From Anaerofustis butyriciformans (GTDB lineage Bacteria; Bacillota; Clostridia; Eubacteriales; Anaerofustaceae), in contig NZ_JAYFFH010000005.1 of NCBI RefSeq assembly GCF_036289385.1, forward strand, positions 1-64,000: a stretch of DNA of 64,000 nucleotides. Reading direction: 5' to 3'. Within the stretch, counting starts at the first letter, position 1, and each line of letters opens with the position of its first letter. Under the pieces are notes generated by a model that saw only the letters and a list, made by a program, of their open reading frames with translations, had not been told where the DNA came from and did not search any database. A program made the position numbers and the translations under genes. Below are positions 17,145 through 25,498 of the stretch, piece after piece.

Positions 17145-18470
17145 ATGACAAACTTAGGAAATTCAAAACAAAAAGCAAGTCCTGCAACAAGAAAGTTAGC
17201 TAAAGCTTTGGGAATTGATTTATCAGATATCGAAGGAAGCGGCGAAAACGGACGTATTGAAGCCAGTGATATTGAAAAATATTTAAGAGATAAAAAGAAA
17301 GTTGATAATGAAATATCTGATGATGTTTTTGTAAAAAAAATGAATGAAGATGATGAGTTTAAGATTTTGGAACAAAGAATAAATATGATAAATAGTGAAG
17401 AAGATATAGATAATTTCGATGAAGAATCAAATGCAATCTATACAAATACAAATACACAAAAACCTTCAAAAGAAATAGACAATGCAGATTCTGATATAAT
17501 TCAATTTATGATAAAACATCAAAATGATATTTATGATGATGAGGGAGAAGCTCCAAAAGATATAATTGTAAATTACGATCAAAATTCAAATACCATAACT
17601 AGTGAATATACAACACCTGAAGAAACTAGAGAAGAAAGAGAAGAAAAAAGCGATAGTATTGAAAAGATGAACAGAGACGAGCAAGCTCATTATTCTCCAA
17701 TAATTGAAGAAGTTGTTTCTAAAGAATTTGATGAGGAAGGTAAAGAAATTCCTGTTGTTCCAGTTGAAAATAATGTAGTTCATCAAGTTGTTGTACCATT
17801 TGAAGAAGATCCTGATGATTATCCTGATACTGAAAGAGAAATAAATGAAAGTTTTGGTAAAAGGGTTATTATAACATTAAATGATGATACAAGCAGTTCT
17901 GTTGTAATTAATAAAGAGCCTGTAGATGTTGAAGAAGAAGATACAAAACAAAATCAAGTTGTAATTGAAACTCATACACATAATTCTGTAAGCATGGGAA
18001 TAAAAGCACATTTAAATTTAGTAAAAGAAATGTTAGCTTCTTACTCTGATTTAAGTGAAAGAAAAGTTTTTAATACAATAGTAAAATCTATCGTATTTTC
18101 TCTTGATAAAGCAAAAATAGATTCTTTTACAGGAAAAATAAAAATTTGTAAATTCCATAATAATGAACTTATAGAAAAGAAAATTGAAGGTGTAAATGAA
18201 CTTACTGTAAGTCAAATGGATAAGAATATGGTAGATATTGAAGATGGAGAAGATATTGATTATATTATTACAGACATGACGCCGTTAAATATTGACTATT
18301 ATTATCCAAAAGCTTTTGAACAAAAGGTTGATATAACAGTTTTAATCAAAGAAGATTATGTAAAAGTATATATCAATGCTTGTGAAGATTTAATGAGTAG
18401 TATGCAATGTGCAAATGTTTTATCAACAATTAAATCAGTTATTAATAATCCAAGTTTAATGCTTGTATAA
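17145..18470 (+). CDS. Degenerate E2-like protein: subunit-binding domain plus acyltransferase-like domain
   Basis: A 441-residue protein. Residues about 10-48 are a typical peripheral subunit-binding domain (SPATRKLAKALGIDLSDIEG, then GRIEASDIEKYL). Residues about 50-280 are acidic and probably disordered. Residues about 284-441 echo the E2 catalytic fold (FNTIVKSIVFSL, LTVSQMD, and VLSTIKSVINNPSLML matching the end of acyltransferases). The DHRxxDG active-site motif is replaced by ACEDLMSSM (about 412-420), and no lipoyl domain with a DK swivel lysine is present at the N-terminus. Start at ATG 17145 with GAAAGGGG upstream. A terminator follows. It looks like a scaffold that binds E1, not a working E2. 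Confidence 0.75.
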   Translation: MTNLGNSKQKASPATRKLAKALGIDLSDIEGSGENGRIEASDIEKYLRDKKKVDNEISDDVFVKKMNEDDEFKILEQRINMINSEEDIDNFDEESNAIYTNTNTQKPSKEIDNADSDIIQFMIKHQNDIYDDEGEAPKDIIVNYDQNSNTITSEYTTPEETREEREEKSDSIEKMNRDEQAHYSPIIEEVVSKEFDEEGKEIPVVPVENNVVHQVVVPFEEDPDDYPDTEREINESFGKRVIITLNDDTSSSVVINKEPVDVEEEDTKQNQVVIETHTHNSVSMGIKAHLNLVKEMLASYSDLSERKVFNTIVKSIVFSLDKAKIDSFTGKIKICKFHNNELIEKKIEGVNELTVSQMDKNMVDIEDGEDIDYIITDMTPLNIDYYYPKAFEQKVDITVLIKEDYVKVYINACEDLMSSMQCANVLSTIKSVINNPSLMLV

Positions 18471-18497
18471 AAGACACTTTTAAGTGTCTTTTTTTAT
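18470..18497 (+). terminator. Terminator after the E2-like gene
   Basis: Stem AAAGACACTT with AAGTGTCTTT followed by seven T. It closes the operon that runs from maf through the dehydrogenase-like genes. Confidence 0.85.
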
Positions 18498-18515
18498 TTC
18501 AAATTTATTGTATTT

Positions 18516-18544
18516 TTGTAAATTTAATTAATATGTGATATACT
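18516..18544 (+). promoter_or_regulatory. Sigma-A promoter of the helical-repeat/GT2-like pair
   Basis: -35 TTGTAA (18516-18521), 17-base spacer, -10 TATACT (18539-18544). It lies just after the terminator and 23 bases before the ATG. Confidence 0.65.
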
Positions 18545-18566
18545 TAAATGAATCTAAGGAGGAAGT

Positions 18567-19268
18567 ATGGATAAATTTGAATTAATTGTACTTTGTGCTT
18601 TATTATCAATATTTTTAATTGTAATATTATATTTCGTTTTTAGAATGTTGTTTGCAAAAATAAAAATGTTTTTTTATAATTTAAAATTAAAAAAATTTAA
18701 TTTAATTTTAAATAAAATTTCTAAAGATTTAAAAATAGGACAATATCCGAAGGTCGAAGATATTGACGAATTAAAAAATATTCTTCAAAAAGACGATAGA
18801 ATTAAAGAAAAATATTATTTTGCTGTAAAAGAATTTATTGAAGAAGATATAAATGATAAAATTTTACATAAATTTATAGAGGAAATAAATTCTTGTATAG
18901 TAACAAGCGAAGATCTTTCTTTTGAGTATTCTTATTCAAAAGAGTTGGAAGTGTTTATTGTAAAAACTAATTCTTTTTGGACAGAAAATAAAAAAGTTGA
19001 TGAGTTTTTACTAAAATGCCTTCATTCTTCTTCAAAAAAAATCAGACTTCAAGCAATGAACGCAATAGCAAACAGGGGAAATATAGCAAGCTTCACAAAA
19101 GCATTCGTTGTTGCTTGTGAAAAGCTTTCTGATTTTACTCAAATGGAAATATATGATGCTTTGGATAAATTTAAGGATAAAAAAATGTTAAACAGTGTAC
19201 TTGTTAAACTAAAAGAAGAAAGTGAAAATATTAGACTTAAGTATATTGTAAAAGAATATTTGGCATAA
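18567..19268 (+). CDS. Membrane-anchored helical-repeat (HEAT-like) protein
   Basis: A 233-residue protein with one N-terminal transmembrane helix (about residues 6-28), a basic stretch, then a wholly helical soluble domain. The part around residues 150-185 (CLHSSSKKIRLQAMNAIANRGN) has the look of a HEAT repeat. No catalytic motif is visible. AAGGAGG lies six bases before the ATG. It is 11 bases upstream of the glycosyltransferase-like gene. Pairing of HEAT-repeat proteins with GT2-type membrane proteins is known in Firmicutes, so a partner role is a fair inference. Confidence 0.6.
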   Translation: MDKFELIVLCALLSIFLIVILYFVFRMLFAKIKMFFYNLKLKKFNLILNKISKDLKIGQYPKVEDIDELKNILQKDDRIKEKYYFAVKEFIEEDINDKILHKFIEEINSCIVTSEDLSFEYSYSKELEVFIVKTNSFWTENKKVDEFLLKCLHSSSKKIRLQAMNAIANRGNIASFTKAFVVACEKLSDFTQMEIYDALDKFKDKKMLNSVLVKLKEESENIRLKYIVKEYLA

Positions 19269-19279
19269 CGGGAGTAATT

Positions 19280-21316
19280 ATGAGTATATTATATGTTATT
19301 TTTATTATATTTATTGTTTATACAATAATGTATGGAATTGTTTCGTTATTTAGTGCTGTTATTCCGTCTATTATGGTATTTAACAATTTAATAAAAAATA
19401 AGAAAAGATATTTAGATGTTGAAAAAGAAGGGAAAAAAATAACGTTAATATTAAATGAAGAAAAAAATATTAACGAATTTATTTTAAAGATAAATAGTTT
19501 AATAAAACTTGATTATGAAAATTATGATATTTTCATTGTTGTTTCAAGTAATAATACTTTTTTATCAAAAAGAATTATATCAACATTTAAACTTCAAAAA
19601 GAAAATAAATCTTTTATATACAATATAAATAAAGAAGAGATAATATCTATTTACTCTAATGGAAAAATTAATCTTTTAATTAAGGAACAAGGCAGTAAAT
19701 GGAATAATATAAATGCTGTTATAGATAATATAGACAGTGATTTATTTATGGTTTTAGAAGAAAATATTGATATAGAAAGAACCTCTTTAAGTAAACTTGC
19801 AAGGGAATTTATGCTTTTTGACGATAATCTATTTTCTATGGGAATAATAAAAAGCAGAGTTTATGCGTCTGAAGAAAATCTAAGTTTCAAAGGTATAAAA
19901 ACGCATAACTTTTTGCTTGGAAGTGTTATTATAAAGAGCATAAAAAATAAATTATTTTTAAAGACGTTTAATGAAGAATTTTGCAGTGGTTTTGAAAGCG
20001 GTAATAATTTTACACTATATAATAGAAATAAAGTTAAAGATGTTGGAGGATTTTTTGATAATTGTATAAATCCAAATAATGATTTGAAAAATCGTCTAAC
20101 GAAAGAATTTGGAGATAGATACAGTATAGATTACGAAGCTCTTGCATTTAAACAAGAAGAAGATTTTAAGCCTTATTTATTTAACGAAATGTATTCAACT
20201 TATATTAATGCAAAAAATCAAAATGCAATAAACTCATTTATGGGGCTTAGTAAATTTTATGAATTTTTATCATCAGTTTTAAATCCTATTTTGGAACTTC
20301 CGATAATAATATTCTCTCTTGTTTTGGCGTTTTTAAAGGTTATAAGCATAAAAGAATTTTTATTATTTATCCTTTTATATATAGCTTTTGATATATTAAA
20401 AAATATTTTGCTTATTATTACAGATAAAATATCAATAGGTAGGAATTATAATTTCGTTGAAACATTAGAACTTATTGGTTTTTGTATTGTTTATGATTTT
20501 GGTTTAAGACAATACTATGATTTACATAAGCTTTCAGTAAGATTTCATAAAGATGAAAAAATAGAAGAATACTATAAAGAAAATGAGATATTTGGTCATA
20601 TTGATGATAAATCTCCTATTATAAATGAAAAGTTACAAAATAAAGTAGACAGTATTGTTGTTTTAAGTGATAAAGGTGAAGAAAAGGTATTAAAAAAAGT
20701 TGCTCCTTTAAAACAAGAAACAATAGAAGAGAATGAATTTGATATTCCTATGTATGATGAAAATGAACATAGTAAAGAAGATTTGATGCATACAGGAGAT
20801 TTGGAAAATATTATTGATGAAATAAACAGTTTTCAAGTTGATGATAATATCATAAATACTAAGAACAATGAAGATAGTTCTTCTGAAATATATGAAGAAA
20901 ATGATGAGTTGCTTGATAGTGAAGAAATATCTTATATTGAAGAAAATAATGATATAAAATCAAATATACAAAAAGAAGAAAAAGAAGAATTAAATGAATA
21001 TGTAAAAAAAGAAAAAACAGAAGGTTCAAATAAAAATAGTGACCTACAAAAAATAATAAAGCAAGTTGAGCAAACTTACAGTAAAATTGAAGCATTGGAA
21101 AAGGCTGTTAATAAAGAGTTAAGTGATATTGAAAAAAGAAGCGGACATAAAGATATAAATAAAGAGATAGATGAATTAAAACTTGAAATAGAAAATCAAG
21201 AAAAAAATATAAAAAATTATAATGAACAGTCTGTTAAAAAAGAAATTGCCTCAACATCTCTTGATGAAATGAGTGAAGAAGAAATAAAAAAAGAATTTGA
21301 GAATATTACAATATAA
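19280..21316 (+). CDS. Degenerate family-2 glycosyltransferase-like membrane protein with acidic coiled-coil tail
   Basis: A 678-residue protein. An N-terminal membrane helix (about 4-30) leads into a GT-A-like domain (KITLILNEEKNINEF at about 53-67, LDYENYDIFIVVSS at 77-90, GGFF at about 256-259, then two membrane helices about 338-352 and 360-380). Where GT2 enzymes have a DxD for metal and nucleotide sugar, it reads LEEN (about 159-162), and no QxxRW motif is seen. Residues about 430-678 are acidic and disordered, ending in a coiled coil (about 600-655). It probably does not transfer sugar. It is in an operon with the helical-repeat gene and ends at a bidirectional terminator. Confidence 0.65.
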   Translation: MSILYVIFIIFIVYTIMYGIVSLFSAVIPSIMVFNNLIKNKKRYLDVEKEGKKITLILNEEKNINEFILKINSLIKLDYENYDIFIVVSSNNTFLSKRIISTFKLQKENKSFIYNINKEEIISIYSNGKINLLIKEQGSKWNNINAVIDNIDSDLFMVLEENIDIERTSLSKLAREFMLFDDNLFSMGIIKSRVYASEENLSFKGIKTHNFLLGSVIIKSIKNKLFLKTFNEEFCSGFESGNNFTLYNRNKVKDVGGFFDNCINPNNDLKNRLTKEFGDRYSIDYEALAFKQEEDFKPYLFNEMYSTYINAKNQNAINSFMGLSKFYEFLSSVLNPILELPIIIFSLVLAFLKVISIKEFLLFILLYIAFDILKNILLIITDKISIGRNYNFVETLELIGFCIVYDFGLRQYYDLHKLSVRFHKDEKIEEYYKENEIFGHIDDKSPIINEKLQNKVDSIVVLSDKGEEKVLKKVAPLKQETIEENEFDIPMYDENEHSKEDLMHTGDLENIIDEINSFQVDDNIINTKNNEDSSSEIYEENDELLDSEEISYIEENNDIKSNIQKEEKEELNEYVKKEKTEGSNKNSDLQKIIKQVEQTYSKIEALEKAVNKELSDIEKRSGHKDINKEIDELKLEIENQEKNIKNYNEQSVKKEIASTSLDEMSEEEIKKEFENITI

Positions 21317-21341
21317 AACTACCATAAAAGGTAGTTTTATT
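21315..21341. terminator. Bidirectional terminator
   Basis: Nine-bp stem AAAACTACC with GGTAGTTTT, six-base loop, overlapping the stop codons of both the GT2-like gene (plus) and the XRE gene (minus). Confidence 0.8.
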
Positions 21342-21573
21342 TGTATTCTTTTGACTTAAATTCTTCTGTATTAAAAAAATCATACAAGCTTATATCCAGT
21401 GCGTTACATATTTTTAAAATGTTTTTTATTGATGGTGATTTTGATTTCCCGTGACCTATGCTGTATATTGTAGTTGCAGGAAGATTATGTTTTTTTGCAA
21501 ATTTATTTATTGTCATATTCCTATTTTTTAGTAATTGTACTATTCTGTTATATATTAGTTTTGAAATATCCAT
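21337..21573 (-). CDS. Small XRE-family DNA-binding protein
   Basis: A 78-residue single-domain helix-turn-helix protein of the Cro/CI type. NRNMTINKFAKKHNLPATTIYSIGHG (about residues 17-42) gives the HTH helices, followed by SPSIKNILKICNALDISLYDFF, the typical fourth and fifth helices. AGAGGAT precedes the ATG. It is isolated between the GT2-like gene and the EPSP-synthase homologue, with terminators on both sides, so its targets are unknown; autoregulation is likely for this family. Confidence 0.85.
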   Translation of the reverse strand: MDISKLIYNRIVQLLKNRNMTINKFAKKHNLPATTIYSIGHGKSKSPSIKNILKICNALDISLYDFFNTEEFKSKEYK

Positions 21574-21623
21574 TTTGTATCCTCTTTTTTATATTAGTTT
21601 TTGTTAATATAATAAAAACATAC

Positions 21624-21650
21624 AAAAAAAGCCATAAATTTTATGGCTTT
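21624..21650 (-). terminator. Terminator after the EPSP-synthase homologue
   Basis: Stem AAAGCCATAAA with TTTATGGCTTT; read on the minus strand it ends in seven T. It overlaps the stop codon of the gene. Confidence 0.8.
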
Positions 21651-22932
21651 ATAGATATCTTTTCCCTCCAAGTCTGTTATAATCACGGTAAAATTCTTTA
21701 TAATATCGTGGTTTTGAATTTGGAAGAGTTACTTTTATAGGATTTTGGCATTGTCTTGAAATGGCACAAAGTGAAAAAACAATTTCGTGGGCAACAGGTT
21801 CTTTTATTTCTCCACCTTTCAATATTTCTCTGCCTCTTATTATAAGATCTCCTCCGAAAACAAAGCTGTCACCGCCTATCTCGTTTATTACTCGTGACAT
21901 TTCTTCTGCTATTGGAGTATTATTGATGTATATTTCATCTGCATGTCTTAATTTACTTGTTCCATCGGCAACGCTGGCAATAACAGAAAGGTACGGAAGT
22001 AAATCCGGCACTTTTGTTATATCTATATTAAAAGCATTTATTTTATTAGGTTTTGCTATAATATCACCGTGTTTATTTACGAGAATATTAAAACCTATTA
22101 TTTTTAAAATATCTAAAATCTTTTTGTTTTTTTGTTCACTTTTTAAATTTAGGTTTTTAACCATTATTTTATGTCCAAGTGCGCTCGCTGTTATCCAAAC
22201 ACTGGCAGACGTAAAGTCATTTTCTATTGTAACGTCACATGGATGATATTCAGTGTTTATAATATCGAATTCTTTAAAATTGTGGTTTATGATTTTAATA
22301 CTAAAACTTTCAAGTATTTTTATTGTTTTTAGAATATATTCTTTGTCTTTTAATTCTCCCGAATGAATAATGATTTTTGCATTGTTGTAAGCTTTTGGGA
22401 TAATTGAAAGCAAAGTAGAAAGATATTCTTTTTCAACATCTGCTCTTATAAAAAATACAGATTTATCTATGCTTGTTTTAATTTTTATAGGATATTCTCT
22501 TTTTTCCTTTTGAATTTTTGTAAATCCTCTTTTGAAGAAAAAGCTATAAAAAGAATTTATCGGGTTTGAAATTAAAATATTTTGATATTTAATGTTAAAT
22601 TTCTTTTTGGAAACAAGAAGTATTGGAGCTATTGTTTTTAATAAATCTATATTATTTCTAAGATCGAGTTGATTTATATTTACATCAAAAGGATAAGAAC
22701 CTTTAATTTTAAGAGTTTTCCTTTTTCCTTCATATTCGTCAACCATTATGGTTGCACCAAGTTTGCTTAAAATATTAAGTAAATTTTTTGTTTGTTTATC
22801 CAATAATACATTCTTTATAATGCTTGTATCATTTGAAAATAAAGAACATATCAAATATCTTTTTAAATCTTCAAAGACAGGCTTTGCCGATACTTTTCCG
22901 TTTAATGTTTTATTGTCAAAAGTTATTTCCAT
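21649..22932 (-). CDS. Degenerate EPSP synthase (AroA)-family protein
   Basis: A 427-residue protein with the enolpyruvyl-transferase fold and AroA-like order. There is an N-terminal KVSAKP (13-18) where AroA has PGSKS, an ENDFTSASVWITASAL segment (237-252) like the SSA motif of EPSP synthase, and VPDLLPYLSVIASVADG (308-324) keeping the catalytic Asp. The KEsDR motif reads YINNTPIAEEM (335-345), the DHR motif reads AHEIVF (381-386), and the C-terminal K-S-F-P segment reads NSKPRYYKEF. Most substrate-binding Arg/Lys residues are thus lost. No other aro gene is near. A divergent enzyme or a dead relative with a regulatory role are both possible. The start has GGGGTGAT upstream. Confidence 0.7.
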   Translation of the reverse strand: MEITFDNKTLNGKVSAKPVFEDLKRYLICSLFSNDTSIIKNVLLDKQTKNLLNILSKLGATIMVDEYEGKRKTLKIKGSYPFDVNINQLDLRNNIDLLKTIAPILLVSKKKFNIKYQNILISNPINSFYSFFFKRGFTKIQKEKREYPIKIKTSIDKSVFFIRADVEKEYLSTLLSIIPKAYNNAKIIIHSGELKDKEYILKTIKILESFSIKIINHNFKEFDIINTEYHPCDVTIENDFTSASVWITASALGHKIMVKNLNLKSEQKNKKILDILKIIGFNILVNKHGDIIAKPNKINAFNIDITKVPDLLPYLSVIASVADGTSKLRHADEIYINNTPIAEEMSRVINEIGGDSFVFGGDLIIRGREILKGGEIKEPVAHEIVFSLCAISRQCQNPIKVTLPNSKPRYYKEFYRDYNRLGGKRYL

Positions 22933-23041
22933 AAAAAGAATATCACCCCGATTGTTTTTACTCCATTCTACTATTTTTATATGTAAATATCAATTTATTT
23001 AATATATTTTTTATAAAATAGCCGAATATAGAGGTTTTTTA

Positions 23042-23050
23042 TGATATAAT
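23042..23050 (+). promoter_or_regulatory. Promoter of the folT-fhs operon
   Basis: Extended -10 TGA-TATAAT at 23042-23050, with no good -35. It sits just upstream of the THF riboswitch and sets the RNA 5' end about 10 bases before the aptamer. Confidence 0.65.
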
Positions 23051-23068
23051 CTTTATGTAAAAATATAT

Positions 23069-23161
23069 ACAGAGTAGATAAGATGCGTTAAGTGTTAAAG
23101 GATGGGAAGTTGCCTTTAAACGAAAACCTTATTGGTTGCGGTGTCTTGTCGCGTCCGCTGT
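23069..23161 (+). promoter_or_regulatory. Tetrahydrofolate (THF) riboswitch
   Basis: The sequence matches the class I THF aptamer: AGAGTAGAT near the start, GCGTTAAGTGT (23084-23095), GGATGGGA with GTTGCC (about 23100-23114), ACGAA, GGTTGCGGTG (about 23134-23143) and the 3' strand TCCGCTGT. P1 can form from ACAG (23069-23072) and CTGT (23158-23161). A downstream AGCGGA (23189-23194) is perfectly complementary to TCCGCT in the 3' aptamer strand (23154-23159), offering an alternative fold that would break P1. No T-run terminator is seen, so translational control of the GGAGGT site at 23215 seems more likely. It controls folT and probably fhs. Confidence 0.92.
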
Positions 23162-23226
23162 AAAAAACATTAATTAAATATGTTTCATAGCGGAGCTTTG
23201 TCTAGTAATACTTAGGAGGTAAAAGT

Positions 23227-23760
23227 ATGAATAGAGCAAGCTCTAGTTTGGTAAGTACAAGAAAATTGGCTTATGCAGGATTGTTTATTGCAATGGGGAT
23301 GGTTCTTAAGATGTTTGAAATTTCTGTTACACAAAATTTCAGAATCGGTTTTACAACTGTTCCCACTATTTTTTCTGGTATTGTTTTAGGTCCTTTTTAT
23401 GGATTTGCCATTGGTTTTTTGTCAGATTTTATACAATTTGTTTTAAAACCTGATGGTGGTGCTTTCCATTTGGGATTTACCCTTACAAGTGCAATGTATG
23501 GTGTTATTCCGGGACTTTTTGCAATGTTTCTTAAAAGAAAAAATATTGAAATGAACTGTGTGCATATTTGTGTAATTGCACTTCTTTGTGAATTACTTTG
23601 TTCTCTTCTTTTGAACACTGTATTCCTTGTTCAGCTTTACGGATATGCAACTATTGCAATGATGCCACAAAGAATTATCAAAGCTGTTGTAATGATTATT
23701 CTTGATAGTGCTATTTTGTGTTTTTTATACAAAAATACCAAAAACAAAATTAAGATTTAA
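23227..23760 (+). CDS. folT: Folate ECF transporter S component
   Basis: Substrate-binding membrane subunit of an energy-coupling-factor transporter for folates. It is 177 residues with about six hydrophobic helices. The segment RKLAYAGLFIAMGMVLKMF (about 12-30), the loop RIGFTTVPTIFSG (about 39-51), and GPFYGFAIGFLSDFIQF are typical of FolT. The THF riboswitch directly upstream strongly supports folate as substrate. It needs the EcfA/A'/T module, which is not in this window. It is cotranscribed with fhs, 11 bases downstream. Confidence 0.93.
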   Translation: MNRASSSLVSTRKLAYAGLFIAMGMVLKMFEISVTQNFRIGFTTVPTIFSGIVLGPFYGFAIGFLSDFIQFVLKPDGGAFHLGFTLTSAMYGVIPGLFAMFLKRKNIEMNCVHICVIALLCELLCSLLLNTVFLVQLYGYATIAMMPQRIIKAVVMIILDSAILCFLYKNTKNKIKI

Positions 23761-23771
23761 GGAGAATAAAA

Positions 23772-25445
23772 ATGGGTTACAAAAGTGATATTGAAATTGC
23801 TCAAGAAGCAAAAATGGAAGACATAAGAGAAGTTGCCAAAAGAATAGGTCTTGGAGAAGACGATATAGAACTTTATGGGAAATATAAAGCTAAAGTTGAT
23901 TATAACGTTTTAAAAAGAACCGAAAATAAAAACGGTAAACTTATTCTTACCACTGCCATAAATCCAACTCCAGCAGGGGAAGGCAAAACAACAACTACAA
24001 TAGGTGTTGCGGATGCAATAAGAAGACTTGGTTATAAAACAATCATGGCTCTTAGAGAACCTTCTTTGGGACCGGTATTTGGTATTAAAGGTGGAGCAGC
24101 AGGCGGCGGATATGCACAAGTTGTTCCAATGGAAGATATTAATCTTCATTTTACAGGAGATATTCATGCTCTAACAGCAGCTAACAACTTACTTGCGGCT
24201 ATGATTGATAATCATATACATCAAGGAAATGAATGTAACATTGACGTTAGAAGAATAGTATGGAGAAGAGCTGTTGATATAAACGACAGACAACTTAGAA
24301 ATATTGTTTGCGGACTTGGAGGAAAAGTTAACGGTACTCCAAGAGAAGACGGTTTTGATATTACCGTTGCAAGTGAAGTTATGGCAATTTTCTGTCTTGC
24401 AAATAATATCACTGACTTAAAGGAAAGACTTGGTAATATAGTTGTAGCTTATAACATGGACGGAGATCCAGTTACTGCAAGAGATTTAAAAGCTAACGGT
24501 GCTATGGCAACTCTTTTAAAAGATGCCTTAAAACCTAATTTAGTACAAACATTGGAAGGTACACCTGCATTTATTCATGGTGGTCCTTTTGCAAATATCG
24601 CTCATGGATGTAACAGTGTTATTGCCACAAAAATGGCAAAACACTTCTGTGACTATGTTGTAACGGAAGCAGGTTTTGGTGCTGATCTTGGTGCTGAAAA
24701 ATTCCTTGACATTAAATGTAGATTAGCCGACTTAAAACCTGATGCTGTAATTATTGTAGCAACAGTAAAAGCTTTAAAATACAATGGTGGAGTTAACAAA
24801 AATGATTTGGGCAGTGAAAATCTTGATGCCCTTAAAAAAGGACTTCCAAATTTAATTAAACATGTTGATAACATCAAAAATGTATTTGGTTTACCATGTG
24901 TTGTTGCAATAAACAAATTCGTAAATGATACTGATGCTGAAATTAACTTAATTAAAGATGAATGCCAAAAATTAGGTGTAAATGTAGTATTAAGTGAAGT
25001 TTGGGAAAAAGGCGGAGAAGGCGGAGAAGAACTTGCAAAAGAAGTTATTAAACTTTGTGAAGAAGAAAATAACTTTAAATTCTCTTATGATTTAGATTTA
25101 CCAATTAAAGAAAAAATTGATGCAATCGCAACAAAGATTTACGGTGCTGACGGTGTTGACTATACAAAGAAAGCAGAAAAAGAAATTGAAAACTTTGAAA
25201 GACTTGGTTTTGATAAAATGCCTATTTGTATTGCAAAAACACAATATTCTCTATCTGATGATCCAAGCAAGCTAGGTAGACCTGAAGGATTTAGAATTAC
25301 AATTAAAGATTTAACAGTATCAGCCGGTGCCGGATTTATAGTTGCTCTTGCCGGTGATGTTATGAAAATGCCGGGACTTGGTAAAAAACCTGCTGCATTT
25401 AATATCGATGTTGATGAAAACGGAAAGATTTCCGGATTATTCTAA
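23772..25445 (+). CDS. fhs: Formate-tetrahydrofolate ligase
   Basis: ATP-dependent synthesis of 10-formyl-THF from formate and THF, the entry of formate into one-carbon metabolism and a step of the Wood-Ljungdahl methyl branch in acetogens. It is 557 residues, full family length. The P-loop-like TPAGEGKTTTTIG (about residues 61-73), EPSLGPVFGIKGGAAGGGYAQV (split motif, about 86-107) and AGAGF near the end are all present. AAGGAG precedes the ATG. It follows folT behind the THF riboswitch and ends at a strong bidirectional terminator. Confidence 0.97.
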   Translation: MGYKSDIEIAQEAKMEDIREVAKRIGLGEDDIELYGKYKAKVDYNVLKRTENKNGKLILTTAINPTPAGEGKTTTTIGVADAIRRLGYKTIMALREPSLGPVFGIKGGAAGGGYAQVVPMEDINLHFTGDIHALTAANNLLAAMIDNHIHQGNECNIDVRRIVWRRAVDINDRQLRNIVCGLGGKVNGTPREDGFDITVASEVMAIFCLANNITDLKERLGNIVVAYNMDGDPVTARDLKANGAMATLLKDALKPNLVQTLEGTPAFIHGGPFANIAHGCNSVIATKMAKHFCDYVVTEAGFGADLGAEKFLDIKCRLADLKPDAVIIVATVKALKYNGGVNKNDLGSENLDALKKGLPNLIKHVDNIKNVFGLPCVVAINKFVNDTDAEINLIKDECQKLGVNVVLSEVWEKGGEGGEELAKEVIKLCEEENNFKFSYDLDLPIKEKIDAIATKIYGADGVDYTKKAEKEIENFERLGFDKMPICIAKTQYSLSDDPSKLGRPEGFRITIKDLTVSAGAGFIVALAGDVMKMPGLGKKPAAFNIDVDENGKISGLF

Positions 25446-25446
25446 T

Positions 25447-25477
25447 AAAAAAGACCGCATATGCGGTCTTTTTTTGA
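25447..25477. terminator. Palindromic bidirectional terminator fhs/dhaL
   Basis: Perfect palindrome AAAAAAGACCGCAT with ATGCGGTCTTTTTT, giving U-runs on both strands. It ends fhs on the plus strand and dhaL on the minus strand. Confidence 0.88.
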
Positions 25478-25498
25478 TTTTTTGTCAGGCTTTTTATT

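Noticed and set aside
21649..22932. MurA (UDP-GlcNAc enolpyruvyl transferase) assignment
   Set aside because: The order of segments and the SSA-like ENDFTSAS motif fit AroA better, and no MurA-type Cys loop is visible.
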